Shown: piece by piece, positions 21,601-33,748 of the stretch
Layout of the letters: every line of letters starts with the position of its first letter
How positions within the stretch are numbered: the stretch's first letter is position 1
From: Solanum dulcamara
Taxonomy: Eukaryota > Streptophyta > Magnoliopsida > Solanales > Solanaceae
NCBI RefSeq assembly: GCF_947179165.1
Contig: NC_077242.1
Span: 49,175,097 to 49,239,096, forward strand
DNA: 64,000 nucleotides
Direction of reading: 5' to 3'
Notes under the pieces: generated by a model
Database searches by the model: none
What the model was told of the DNA's origin: nothing
What the model saw: the letters and a program-made list of their open reading frames with translations, nothing else
Program-made: the position numbers and the translations under genes

Positions 21601-22684
21601 CCACCCTTAGGTTGAGCTTGGGTACCTTGTTGTACTTGGCCTCCTAGAGAATGACCTTCTCCACCCTTGTTGGCAACAAAAGGGCACTTGGATCACTTAT
21701 GACCCATCTTTCCACATCCATAGAAAGCACCCGTGCCCACCAATCACTTTCCTCCATGATTCTTTCCCCACTTTGAACACTTAGAAAAAGAAGGGTTACT
21801 AGAATTTACACCTACTTCTCCTTGAGCTTTAGGGTATGGTATCCTATCCTTAGAAAACTTCTTCCTTGAGCTTTAGCCTTATTGAGAGTATCCACTACTA
21901 CAAACGGTCCTAGCATTGACCTACACTCATACTAGGCCCTCTCAGAATCCCTCATACTCATTTGCTTGAGCTTTACTCATTCAATTTGTTCAGAAAAAGT
22001 CATGAGCCGAGATATGTCCATCTTCTTAACAAGCATAGCGATATGACATTCCTTAGAAACCAAGTTGGATACCCCCGATATGAATTTACTCATTCGAGCA
22101 TATGGATCGGCAACCAATAAAGGAGCATAATTAGATAGCTTAGTAAAGTTGAGGGCATAGTCCCTCATCCCCATATTACCTTGTCGAAGATTTATGAACT
22201 TCAACAGTTTAGCCTACCTTAACTCAAGACGGAAAAAATGATCAAGGAAAGAATGTTTGAAAGCTTCCCATTCAATAGGACCTTCATCCACACTCTCCAA
22301 CTTCCATTAAGTGTACTATGTTTGAGCAACACCCTTACGTTGGTAAGATGCCAACTCTGCTTTTTCTTTCAAAGTCACCCTCATAATACTGACTATCTTA
22401 TAGACCTTATTAATGATCTCTTGAGGATGCTCATCAACTTTTGAGCCATGAAACTTTGGAGGATTCATTCGTGCAAAGTCCCTTACTCTTAAGGCTAGAG
22501 TAGGAACATTAGGAGGAGTCAAAACACCTTAGTTGGTCACCACTCTGGCTAGCATAGAAATGGTGGTTCAGAACTCTACATTAGTCACGTGGTCCAGTAT
22601 GGGACTATTGTGTTGAGGAGCTAGGGGATCTTGGGCTTCATTAGCATTATTTCCCCTTGAAAATAGTTGTCTTCTTGGAGCCAT
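21601..22684 (-). pseudogene. Element E gag
   Basis: The minus-strand ATG at 22684 (MAPRRQLFSRGNN) starts a frame shared with open pieces 22522-22316 (RVRDFARMNPPKFHGSKVDE) and 22204-21977 (MKFINLRQGNMGMRDYALNF ... MDISRLMTFSEQIE). Stops after VEF and VTN and a frameshift near 22310 break it. The zinc knuckle (FYGCGKMGHK-SKCP, about 21715-21670) has lost its first Cys and has a stop inside. The start follows a PBS about 200 bases away, as expected. Confidence 0.85.
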
Positions 22685-22888
22685 CTTTCTAAAAATCACA
22701 ATGAAAGACCATTAGGGAAAAGAAGTCTTACGGTAAAGTCTATATCACAACATGGATAATAAAAGAAGTGAGAATTCCTAAAATGTCTCATAGCCTCCTA
22801 CTCATAAGTGTGGCCTACTTCACACCCATGAATAAGATTCTACTTGACGCGGCATGTTTGATACCTTAGGAAACTTGATAAACCTTGT

Positions 22889-22900
22889 ACTCTGATACCA
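22889..22900 (-). other. Primer binding site of element E
   Basis: The reverse complement reads TGGTATCAGAGT, one change from the initiator tRNA-Met PBS consensus. It lies 4 bases inside the right-hand LTR. Confidence 0.85.
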
Positions 22901-22904
22901 AGTA

Positions 22905-23137
22905 TTTCACGACTCAACCTAGGGCCTAGTCATAACATAGAAATTGAAACCCCAAGGGGCTCTAACCAAGCCTCATATATATATCGGAAGTATACATAAG
23001 GTAAATAAAAAAAAGAAACATCATAACAGATTCTAAACTATGAATAAAAATTTAAGAATGTTACATAACAACATAAACTCAAAAACAATTTCCAACTAGA
23101 TGTCTCTACTCATGAATATGGGTGGGAGATAAGACAT
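22905..23137 (-). repeat. Element E 5' LTR, inner part
   Basis: Matches the first 230 bases of the left LTR (TTTCACGACTC against TGTCATGACC). It is broken at 23137 by element F and continues at 33749. Confidence 0.85.
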
Positions 23138-26100
23138 TGTTATACCCTGCACTTTTGTACCTTGAAACGTGTTCCTAACCTTCTTGAAAAATAGCCATGT
23201 GACCCCTACTCTCCACACACATCAAATACCTCTAAGGAAGGTAGGAGGTGATGCTCCATAATAGGAAAGGTTGGAAATAGGTTATAAGAATTCGAAAGGA
23301 ATTAGAAGCCAAGAAATGGGTCGTAGGACTCGACTTACTTATGGAAGTTACCAACTCGGAAGTATTATAAAGCTAAACTACTTGAATTCAAGTCGAGCTT
23401 ATGTAGAAAGGAGTACATGGGTTCTTAAAGTAAGACAAGATCACGAACCCACGAAGAGGGAGAAGAGCAACATGTGGCAGCAAGAGGAGGCGCCACATGG
23501 CAGCGTGGGGAAGTGACATGTGGAAGCAGGTGACCCACCTACTTAGGGTCAAGTAGGTGACCCACCTTCTTAGAGGTGGGCCCCACTAAGGACATGTGGC
23601 AGCATGAGATTGGTTGTATAAGATGACGTGGTTGCCTAAGGGCATGACATGTGTCACTCTTAGGGGTTACCATGTGTCACTATCCAAAAATGGATATAAA
23701 TATGTGTTGATGACTAATTCCTCATTTCATCAACTTAAACTTAGCCAAAGTTGAGAGAAAACCCCAAGGAACTAGAGATAGAGCTACGACCAAGGCCAAT
23801 TTGAGGTAAGTCTCCATTTTTTCTCCATGAATTAATTATCTAAGGTATTCCTCACTCACGTAGAGGTTTATATAGGTACCTTATGATGACTAAGGAGTCA
23901 TTTCTTCAGCTTTACACTTACAAAAATAAGAGAAAGTTGAGAGAAAAATGTTAGGAGCAAGAAGATGAGGGCTACGGATTTTGTTCCAAAAAGGTAAGCC
24001 TCCGACTTTCATTTCGTGAATTAATTATTTAAGGTATCCCAAGGTTACAAAATGGTGTTTAATAGAATAAAATCACTATTTGTGGTAGCGAAGAAGTGAT
24101 ACAAATAGTCCACTTCATTTCAACACATCAACAGATTTCTTAGGCGGGTTTTGGCGAGTTTTGGCCAATTTCGGGTAAGGTAATGTCTTTGTTATCAATT
24201 TGGAGTTTATTGTGTTTTTATAAAGTGTATTACACGTATTTTATGTGGATGGAAATATGAAAATTTCATAAATATGCTTGACATTAGAAATAATCTAAAT
24301 TGAAGTCGTTATAGTTAAATTGAAGTCGAGTAGGGTATTGTGTTTGTGGTGCTGTGGCTGTAGGTGGTATGGTTGTGTGTTGTAGGGATGTAAAGTATTC
24401 TAAAAGAGGTGTGGGATATTCTAGTTTTATCCACATGACCCTCCATTATGTATGGTTAAAATTTTTGTGAAATAGAGACTAGAAACCCTATTTTGTGTAT
24501 CGTAATTTTGAGCGAGTCATTTGGAGTTTGTATTATGTAATGTTGATGTGAATTTCTTGTATATATGCTGAAGGTTGTTTTTGTTTGTTTTGTTTAATAA
24601 TTAGGGATGTAATTGTAAATTCGGATAGGGCATATTATAGGGGAGGTACTGCCTGATTTCCTTTAACTCCTTAACTAATTAAAGAACTAGTCGAGGAGAC
24701 GAGCGAGGAAATGAATTCTATGAATACTCATGTGCAACTTAAGATTATGAAAATTCAAGAGTTTTTGATATTCGTATTACTTCCCTTTTGAATAGGTTCA
24801 AAGAACTACGAGGCAAACGTGACAAAGAGTAACGCATAAGAGGTATGTAAAGTTATCTCTCTTTCCTTTTGGCATTTCAGAGCCTTAAGTGAGTTGTATG
24901 TGAAATGTGGGGATAATTCCATTCCCAAAACTCCAAGTACGCCTCATAATCCCTACCCACTGCTTGATGTTGGAACCCCTGCAAGAATTGAGTATTGCCT
25001 TTCAAGGCTTTTACGTGTTAAAAAGTAGTGTATGCAAAGTTATCCCTTCTTTCTCTTTATATGTACTTGGCATGAATATGATGTTATGATGCCATGGTTG
25101 TTCACCAAGCCCCATGATAGGCCGGTTACAAAATATGTATATGATGACTACGTGAAGGAAGGCACAAACTATGTAAAACATATTTTTTTCTTCTTTGGGC
25201 ATGTTTTAGACGTAAGAAGAACATGATACAACCTCTAGGTAATTCGATTCTTAAGCATCTCCTATTTACTTCTGGATATCAAACTCTCATAATAGTCCCA
25301 CTTCCCCTGAAACTCCTTTATGTTAAAGAGGTAACAAATGTACATGCCCTTAGTCTTAAAGACTATATGATAACAAGTGGTTCTGGTTCTACCAGCGATT
25401 AGGCTTACTTTAATAGTGGTCTAGGATCCCCGAGATTCTAAGTGATATACCCCCTAATGGAATTTAGAGAGAACTTAAGAGGACTACACTACTACTCGGG
25501 TTCTCAGACGATAACTTAATTTGCTTATACGATCGAGTCTCTGATAATTATTTAAATTGCATATAGTTACTCACTACTCTACTCGTGTATACTGTAACAC
25601 TTCTTTTACTGAGTTCCAGGCTAGGTATGTAATCATGCACAGTTCACTACATTATCAACTAAGTCTCTCACTAAAGGGTCGGGTATACTATATGAAGACA
25701 TGATATTGCAGTGACATGAACAACTCACTGAGTCCCTCACTAGAAGGCTGGGTACGTATGTATATATATGATGATGTGATGTGATAAGGTGGTGATGGCA
25801 CTGGGCCCTATGATGGTCCTATAGATATGATTCACCGTGTCCCTGAAATGGCCGGTTATATTGTATAATTTGAGCATGCATACTTTTATGATTCACAGGG
25901 TACAGGTACAGAGGTTTTTTATATGATATTTTATCCCCTGCTTCTCTTTTTCAGATATGCTTCCCATTGTACTATATTATGTTTTACATACTAAGTACAT
26001 ATGTTGTACTGACTCCCTTTCTTTGGGGGGTTGTATTTCATATCCGCACATACAAATATAGGTTTTGGGAGTCCATCAGCTTAGGATGCCGTTCAGCTTA

Positions 26101-26517
26101 GCTAGAAGCGGCTCCATTGTATTGGAGCCTAGTTTTTGGTACTGACCGCTGATGTATATAATTGTTTTTATTTACTCAGGGGTACGGCGGAGGCCCTGTC
26201 TTGCCATGTGTTGTCGTTAAATTTTTTAGAGGTCTACAGATATGTATATGTGGGTTGTGTATGTTATTTTTGTTCAGCTGGGTCTACATGATATATGGTA
26301 CATGTTATTATGTTATGGCAGCCTTGTCGACTTGCGTTCCCTATCATGATGTGATACAAATTGAAGAGGCTATAAGTTTATTAAAATATTATAACCCATT
26401 ACGGTTCTGATGTATGGTATTATGTTGCCTATAGTTTGACTTGACCACAGCTGATAGATATGTATACAGGGGTCTAGGTTGGACCCCAGTCGCGGCCTAC
26501 AGGGTTGGGTCATGATA
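23138..26517 (+). repeat. Element F 5' LTR
   Basis: Starts TGTTATACCC, ends GGGTCATGATA, followed by a PBS. It aligns end to end with 30395-33743 (about 85-90% by eye over the first 250 bases). Internal structure: hairpin-forming CACCTACTT/AAGTAGGTG units (23536-23580), a TATA-like box at 23695, a tandem leader duplication with splice-donor-like sites (about 23748-24040), and two copies of a GCATGT..AGACGTAAG segment near 25200. Confidence 0.9.
23695..23702 (+). promoter_or_regulatory. TATA-like box in F 5' LTR
   Basis: TATAAATA, followed about 120 bases on by GAGGTAAGT. The equivalents are TATAAGTA at 30924 in the 3' LTR and TATATATA at 46170 in the solo copy H. Conservation of position across three copies supports a core promoter; it is untested. 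Confidence 0.5.
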
Positions 26518-26521
26518 GAAG

Positions 26522-26533
26522 TGGTATTAGAGA
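26522..26533 (+). other. Primer binding site of element F
   Basis: TGGTATTAGAGA matches the initiator tRNA-Met PBS consensus at 10 of 12 bases. It sits 4 bases after the LTR end. Confidence 0.8.
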
Positions 26534-29420
26534 AGTTCATCCTTGGAGTGTCTACAGACCAAGTCTAGTAGAGTCTTGATTATCGATGTGTTGCACACCA
26601 CATCTATAAATAGGAGGATATAAGACATTTAGGATATTACCTTTCCTTCACATATGAGATCATGCTATAGACCTGAGTCATAGGAAACCTCCTTATACTA
26701 ACCTTGGATCTTAATAGAAGGACAACATCAACGGAAGGAAGTGACTGACGATATTGGAAGTCACAAAGCACGTGATAAGTATAGGAATGAAAGATATCTG
26801 TTGGGTAAGGTATTGAAGTACAATTGAAATATAAAGTCGAAAACTGAAGGGAAAAGTAGACAGGGAAGTGCAACAGATGCAGTTCAAAGTTAGACATACG
26901 AGGTAAGTCCATTATTTTTATATTATTATTGATATTAAAAGCCCTGTGTGGCTGCGATAAGAGATAATATTAAAAGCCCTGTGTGGCTGTGATATGATAT
27001 GAATATATATATATTGTCCCTGTGAGGCATTGTTGATATTTTCTGCGTGTAAGTTTTGGGATAGTAAGAAGTATAAAGGAAACTCTGCCAAAATTTTCCC
27101 AGAATAAGAAAAAGGGAATGAAACATAGATTCTTAATATGTCTTGGAAGTTGATACCGAGTACCCCTATCATGTTTAACTGAAGTTGTAGGAGGTACTCT
27201 CCATGTCGTCGATAAGGGGCACCCTTTTTACTCGAGGAATTTTTATTTCGGAAAAACAAAAGCCTATCTAAGAAGTAAAGTTCAGACCATGGTATCTCCA
27301 GCCGTATTTGTGCTGTAGGAAACAAAAAGGCTCCAGTTGAAGGGTAAGATGTCCAGCAATTTAGTTTCACTTTTCTTAAAAAGTACCAAGCCCCCAACTC
27401 CTAGTTGTAAATTAGATAAGTTGTTCATGACTCGAGGATAAACTCAGAGGGAGAACATGTGGGTCAAGTGTTAAGAAGTACTATGGTGTTTAAGAGATTC
27501 TAGTTTTCTTCTAACGATGGTTGGAAAGTGCTCTATGATAACAGTTTATTAGTTCTCCACCGACTAATTGGAGAAAGAAATTTTAATAAAAGCACCCCAG
27601 GGAGATGTCATGAACTAAATATGAGTATGAACTAAAAAAGGGATATGTAAGTATGAATTTAAAGGTGTGGTACAATAATACGGGGATAGAGTAAGACCGC
27701 TAGTAAAGCGCAATTGGTATATATTGACTAAGTTAAAAGTCTATATTGGGTACACAGTAAGGACAAGGGGAATAAGGTATAAAGGAATGATGCGTGTACA
27801 CAACACCGCCCCGAAAATAATGGAACCCTTAAAAGACAAAGGCGGTAAACTTAAGGAATAATGGGCGCAACTTCCATTCACCCCAAGAAATAAAGGATAT
27901 AGGTGGGGATAAATCTACTACTCCGAGAGAACCTTGGACAATCATCGTCGGAATACAAGTGTTGCCTAGTTAAAATTGGAACGACTACAAGTGTGTATTA
28001 ACCTTTCATAAAGATAAGTAGAATATGGCCTTGGATGAGTTGTTTCCTGGGTCACATTATTCAAGTACAGCTTAGGAGATGAGATATTACATTATGTATG
28101 GGAAGTCTCTCATCGCTTTATGATTTAGCCAAGGTTCCATACATGGATAATCAGGTTAAAAAAATATACAGAAAGATGGGGACATGATACAGTACCAAGT
28201 AATTTGGAAAGGAGGTTGGATGAATTTGAGACTGGACATAGATACATAGCGCAAGGTATAAGAAGATAACGATATAAGTACCCCCTAAAGGGGGGGAGCA
28301 AGTGGAAAAAAACTGCAAGGGTAAGGTGGAGGCAATTGATATAGCAACATGTTTGAGATAGATGTTTAAATTTCAATAAGAACCATGGCTGAACCAAGTT
28401 AGTAAGATCTGGAATCCAGCAATAATTGGATAGAAATCAGAATGTTATGTAAGGTAGTGTTAAGAAGTTTTTAACAAGACCTTGAATGACATAACGCTAG
28501 AAGGTGGGTGCGTATAAAAAGAAAAGGGTATAACAATGAAGGGATATCAAATAACTCAAGAGACACTACGAAGGATAACGACATCATGCTATACCAAAAG
28601 CCAAAATGTTGGCTATAGAGTTGGTCACAAATGATGTTGCGATAGATAAATAACCAAGGAAAAGGAATACAAAGCCTCATACAGTAGGAGATAAAAAGTG
28701 CAAAGAGTGAATAAGGGAAAAGAAAGAAGTGCGACAAGGTGGGATGAGCAAGTTTCAAAGTGAATAAAATAAATACAGCAAAATAAACCAGGAGACAAAA
28801 AGACTACATCCACCTCATACATGCTCTATTAGAATGGTTAGACAACCTATGATTGTATATGTTAAGTATAGGTCCAAGTAAGGAAGTGCATGATAGAAGA
28901 AGTTAGGATATTTTTTATATGTTGTAGAAAGGTGCAAAGACGGGTTAAGTCAACTACCAAGAGGGAACTAGTACTATGGGAAGAACAGGACATGGCCATG
29001 GTTGGACCAAAGTTCTATCCCGATACTGATTGTAGAATATGGGAGGATAAGGCAAGGTAAAACATGAGAACTAGAGAGACAATGCTAAGGTATTTCTTGC
29101 ACCCTCTCATATTCTTGTAAAGGTAAAGAATGACACGAGATAACATGTCTATAGGGTTACAAGAGGGGGTAAGGAAAATTGTGAAATGGTTTAAGTAAGA
29201 CGGGCAGAACTAGCTAGTTACTATACGATGGCGAGTTTATATGCCAAATTCCTTCGTAATTATGCCAGCTAATGATAGATATAACTCAAAGTAGCTATAA
29301 AGGTCAATGTATGACGAACTTTAGCTCTACTCAATAGCCAACCCTAAGGATAGGAAAAAAAAAGAAGAAACCCAAAGGGTAAAGTACCAGTTAAAGTCTT
29401 CTAAGGAAGTTGAGGAGTAA
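26534..29420 (+). other. Element F interior without recognisable genes
   Basis: About 2.9 kb between the leader (GTGTTGCACACCACAT.. near 26585, comparable to other gypsy leaders here) and the integrase remnant. It is purine-rich on the + strand and full of stops in all + frames. The open stretches on the minus strand (27397-26918, 28758-28471) reflect that composition and resemble no known protein. Gag, protease, RT and RNase H are expected here and I cannot see them. It is either extremely decayed or replaced sequence. Confidence 0.5.
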
Positions 29421-30240
29421 TATATAAGGTCCCCACAGCTATTGTCTTGAGTAGAGAGGCTTAAAGTACAGCTAGCACTTGAATATCAGTCCAAGAAGAG
29501 ATCGGGAACACAGATAGGTCTTAGTACCGCCTTTCACCCTCAAAACTGATAAACAGGCTAAGCATACAACTTAAACGCTAGAAGATATGTCGTGAGCTGG
29601 TGTTGTTAACTTTAAAGGTAGCTGGGAGGATTATCTATCACTTATCAAGTTGCCTACAATAATAACTACCACACCAGTATCCCAATGACCCTGTATAAGA
29701 CTAGTAGGGCAGGCCGTGTAAGTCTCCTATTGGCTGGGTCAATGCTAAAATGACTAAGCTAGTAGGCCCAGACATGATTGAGCAAGCTATTGACTAGTAG
29801 CCTAGAGTCGGCAGAAATGATATACATATAATCGATATCGACATTCAGAGTTCAAATTGATGAGTGGGTATTCGTAACAGGGTCACCCAGGAAAGAAGTA
29901 ATAAGATTCGGCGAGAAAAGGAAACTTAGCCCAAAATATATTAGACCTTATCAAGTTACTCATAAGATGGAAAAAGTTGTCTATAAGTTAAACTTACCAC
30001 CTGATTTGGAAACTATACACCCAGTCCATCAGATAGGGATGCTTTTTAAGGGTACTAGTGATCCACCCAGAGTATGTCCCATAAATGATGTCCATGAATT
30101 GGAATCCTGCGAGGAACAACCTATCGCCACCTTGTATCTGAAAATTAGGACATTGCAAACTAAGGACGTAACTTTTGTCAAGATATTGTGGCAAAACCAA
30201 AACTAGAGAGTGATGACCTGGGGTGCCAAAAGAGAGGTAG
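29421..30240 (+). pseudogene. Element F integrase end and chromodomain remnant
   Basis: VPTAIVL near 29430 and STAFHPQ near 29530, followed by YNNNYHTSIPMTLY (29650-29695), are integrase catalytic-core pieces; the second Asp and the Glu are not preserved. Positions 29967-30206 are open: MEKVVYKLNLPPDLETIHPV, a relaxed HPVFHVSMLRK-type block, then TLQTKDVTFVKILWQNQN, the end of a Del-type chromodomain. Stops are abundant upstream of 29967. Confidence 0.75.
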
Positions 30241-30380
30241 AGAAGATATATCGTACTTGTTCCCCATACCCAAAGGTAATCTAAACTCCTAGATTGAGTG
30301 GATGGCAACTGTTATAAAGAACACCCGTAATCCTTGTAAAACCCTATGAGACAAGTTAACATTCGAGGAAGAATGTTCTA

Positions 30381-30394
30381 AAAGGGGGGAAGGA
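30381..30394 (+). other. Polypurine tract of element F
   Basis: AAAGGGGGGAAGGA lies immediately before the TGTTAT start of the 3' LTR. It is the best preserved polypurine tract in the window and marks the start of plus-strand DNA synthesis in LTR elements. Confidence 0.8.
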
Positions 30395-33300
30395 TGTTAT
30401 ACCCCTCACTTTAATACCTTGAAATGTATTCCTAACCTTCTTGAAAATTTCCATGTGACCTCTACTCTCCACTCATATCAAATACCTCTAAGAAAGGGAG
30501 GAGGTGATGCTCTATAACATGGAAGGTTGGAAATAGGTTATAAGAATTCGAAAGGAATTGCAAGACAAGAAATAGGTTGTAGGACTCGAATTACTTATGG
30601 ACGCTACCAACTTGGAAGTCTTAAAAAGTTAAGATACTTGAATGCAATTCGAGCTTAGGTAGCAAGGAGTACACGGGTTTTTAAAGTAAGACGAGATCAT
30701 GAACCCATGAAGAGGGAGAAGAGCTACATGTGGCAGAAAGAGGAGGTGCCACATGGCAGCATAGGGAAATGACACATGGAAGAAGGTGACCCACCTTCTT
30801 GGGGGTGGTCCCCACCAAAGACACGTGGCAGTGTGTGATTGGTTGCATGAGATGACATGGCTGCCTAAGGGCGTGACACATGTCATCCTTAGAGATTAAC
30901 ATGTATCACTATCCAAAAAGGGATATAAGTATGTGTTGATGACTAATTCTGCATTTCATCAACTTAAACTTAGCCAAAGTTGAGAGAAAACCCTAAGGAA
31001 CTAGAGAGAGAGCTACAGCAAAGGCCAATTTGAGGTAAGTCTATATTCTTTCTCCGTGAGTTAATTATCTAAGCTGTTACTCGATCATGTGGAGGTATAT
31101 ATAGGTACCTTATGATGACTAAGGAGTCATTTATTCATCTTTACACTTAGAAAAATAAGATAAAGTTGAGAGAAAAACGTTAGGAGCAAGAAAAAGAGGG
31201 CTACGGGTTTGGTCCCAAAAAGGTAAGCCTCCGACTTTCATTCTGTAAATTAATTATTTAAGGTATCCCATGGTTACATAAAGGTTTTTAATAGCATAAA
31301 ATAACTATTTGGGGAAGCAAAGAAGTGACACAAATAGTCCACTTCATTTCAGCACATCAAGAGATTTTTGAGGTGGGTTTTGGCGTGTTTTGGCCAATTT
31401 CTGGTGAGGTAAGGTCTTTTCTCTCAATTTGGAGTTTATGGTACTGTTATGGAGTGTATTAAACGTCTTGTATGAGGTTGTAAATATGAAAATTTCATAA
31501 ATATGCTTGACATTAGAAACAATCTAAATTAAAGTTGTTATAGTTAAAATGAAGTGGAGTAGGGTGTTGTGTTTGTGGTGCTGCGGCTATAGGTGGTTTG
31601 GTGGTGTGTTGCACTGATGAAAAGTATTCTAAAATAGGTTTGCGAGCTTCTGTTTTCATCCACATGACCCTCTATTTTGTATGGATAAAGGTTTTGCAAA
31701 ATAGAGACTAGAAACCCTATTTTGGGTATCGTAATTTTGAGCAAGTCGTTTGGAGTTTGTATTGTGTAATGTTGATGTGAATTGCTTATATATATGATGC
31801 AGGTTGTTGTTTTTGGTTGTTTTTAATGATTAGAGATATAATTGGAAATTCGGATAGGGCATGTTATAGGAGAGGTGCTGCCCGATTTCCATTAACTCCT
31901 TAACTAACTAAAGAACTAGTCGAGGAGACGAGCGAGGAAATGAGTTCTATGAATACTCGTATGCAACTTAAGATGCTTAAATATCAAGGGTTTTTGATAG
32001 TCATATTTCTTCCATGTTGAATAGGTTCAAAGAACGATGAGGCAAACGTGACAAAGAGTAACCCGTAAGAAGTATGTAAAGCTATCTCTCTTTCCTTTAG
32101 GCAAGTCTTAGCCTTAAGTGAGTTCAATGTGAAATGTGGGGATAATTCAATTCCTAGAACTCCAATTACTCCTCATAATCCCTATATACTGATTGATGTT
32201 GGAACCTCTACAAGAATTGAGTATTGCCTTTCAAGGCTTCTGCATGTTAAAAAGTAGTCTATGTAAAGGTATCCCTCATTTTTTCTTGATATGTACTTGG
32301 CATGAATATGATATTATGATGTCATGGTTGTTCACCAAGCCCCATGATGTGCCGGGTAAGAAATATGTATATGATGACTACATGAAGAAAGGTACAGACT
32401 ATGTAAAACTTATCCTCTTTCTTCTGTTGGCATGTCTTAGACGTAAGTAGAACAAAATACAGCCATGGGGTAATTCCATTCTTAAGCATCTCTTATTTAC
32501 TTCTGGATATCGAACTCTCATACTAGTCCCATTTCCCCTGAAACTCTTGTGTGTTAAAGAGGTAATAAATGTACAGGCCCTTAGCCTTGAAGACTATAAT
32601 AACAAGTGGTTCTAGTTCCACCAATGATTAGCCTTACTTTAATACATGTATAGGGTCCCCAAGATTCTAAGTGATATATCCCCTAATGGCATTTAGAGAG
32701 CACTTGAGAGGACTACACTACCACTCGGGTTCTCAGACGATAGCTTAATTTTCTTATACGGTCGAGTCTTTGATAATGATTTAAATTGCATATAGTTACT
32801 CACTACTCTACTCGTGTATACTGTAACACTTCTTTCACAGAGTCCTGAGCCAGGTATGTAATCGTGCACAGTTTACTGCATTATCAACCAAATCCCTTAT
32901 TAAAGGGTCAGGTATAGTATATGAAGACATGATACTGCAGTGACATGAATAACTCACTGAGTCCCTCACTAGAAGGCCGGGTACATACGTATATATATGA
33001 TATGATTTGATATATTGGTGATGGCATCGGGCCCTATAATGGTCCTACAGATATGATTCATTGGGTTCCTTAAAGGGTCGGCTATATTGTATAATTTGAG
33101 CATGCATGCTTTTATGATTCACAGGGTACAGGTACAGAGGTTTCTTATATGATATTTTATCCCCTGCTTATCTTTTTCAGATATGCTTCCCATTGTACTA
33201 TGTTATGTTTTACATACTCAGTACATATGTGGTACTGACCCCCTTTCTTCGGGGGGCTGTATTTCATGCCCGTAGGTATAGATACAGGTTTTGGGAGTCC

Positions 33301-33743
33301 ATCAGCTTAGGATTCCACTCAGCTCAGCTCAAAGGGGCTCTATTGTATTGAAGCCTAGTTTTTGGTACTGACCACTTATATATATAATTGCTTTTGCTTA
33401 CTCAGGGGTACGGCGGGGGCCCTATCCCTCTATGTGTTATCGTTAATATTTTTAGAGGTCTGCAGATATGTATATGTGGGTTGTGTATGTTGGTTTGGTT
33501 CAGCTGGGTCTACATGATATATGGTATGTATTATTATGTTATGGTAGCCTTGTCGGCTTGTGTGCCTTTTCATGATGTGATACAAATAGAAGAGGCTACA
33601 GGTTTATAAAAATGTTATAACCCATTAGGGTTTTGATGCATGGTATTACGTTGTCCATAGTTTGACTTGAGTACAGCTGATAGATATGTATACGGGGGTC
33701 TAGGTTGGACCACAGTCGCGGCCTACAGGGTTGGGTCATGACA
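30395..33743 (+). repeat. Element F 3' LTR
   Basis: Begins TGTTATACCC and ends TGGGTCATGACA, followed by the GACAT duplication. It differs from the 5' LTR in lacking the CACCTACTT hairpin unit (only the CCCACC/GGTGG unit is left at about 30789) and in scattered substitutions. Confidence 0.92.
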
Positions 33744-33748
33744 GACAT

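Larger units (their letters stand above)
23138..33743 (+). mobile_element. Element F: large-LTR retrotransposon nested in the 5' LTR of E
   Basis: Begins TGTTATACCC (23138) and ends GGGTCATGACA (33743). The flanking 5-mers GACAT (23133-23137 and 33744-33748) are identical. The 5' LTR is 23138-26517 and the 3' LTR 30395-33743 (3380 and 3349 bp), with a 3877-bp interior. It lies in + orientation inside the minus-strand element E. Only the integrase end and chromodomain part of pol can be recognised, so it is non-autonomous as it stands. Confidence 0.92.

Noticed and set aside
15714..22904. Solo reading of 15714-22904 as a complete 7-kb element with only one LTR
   Set aside because: The second LTR exists but is split by element F; the outer half ends at 35564 with the same TATAT duplication.
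26918..27397. 159-codon open frame on the minus strand
   Set aside because: It lies in the purine-rich interior of element F, so stops are rare on the complementary strand. The predicted protein has no recognisable domain, and low-complexity composition explains the length.
28125..28822. Overlapping minus-strand open frames rich in Leu, Phe, Ser and Cys that look like membrane proteins
   Set aside because: They overlap each other in different frames inside the F interior. The hydrophobic look is what pyrimidine-rich sequence gives in any frame.
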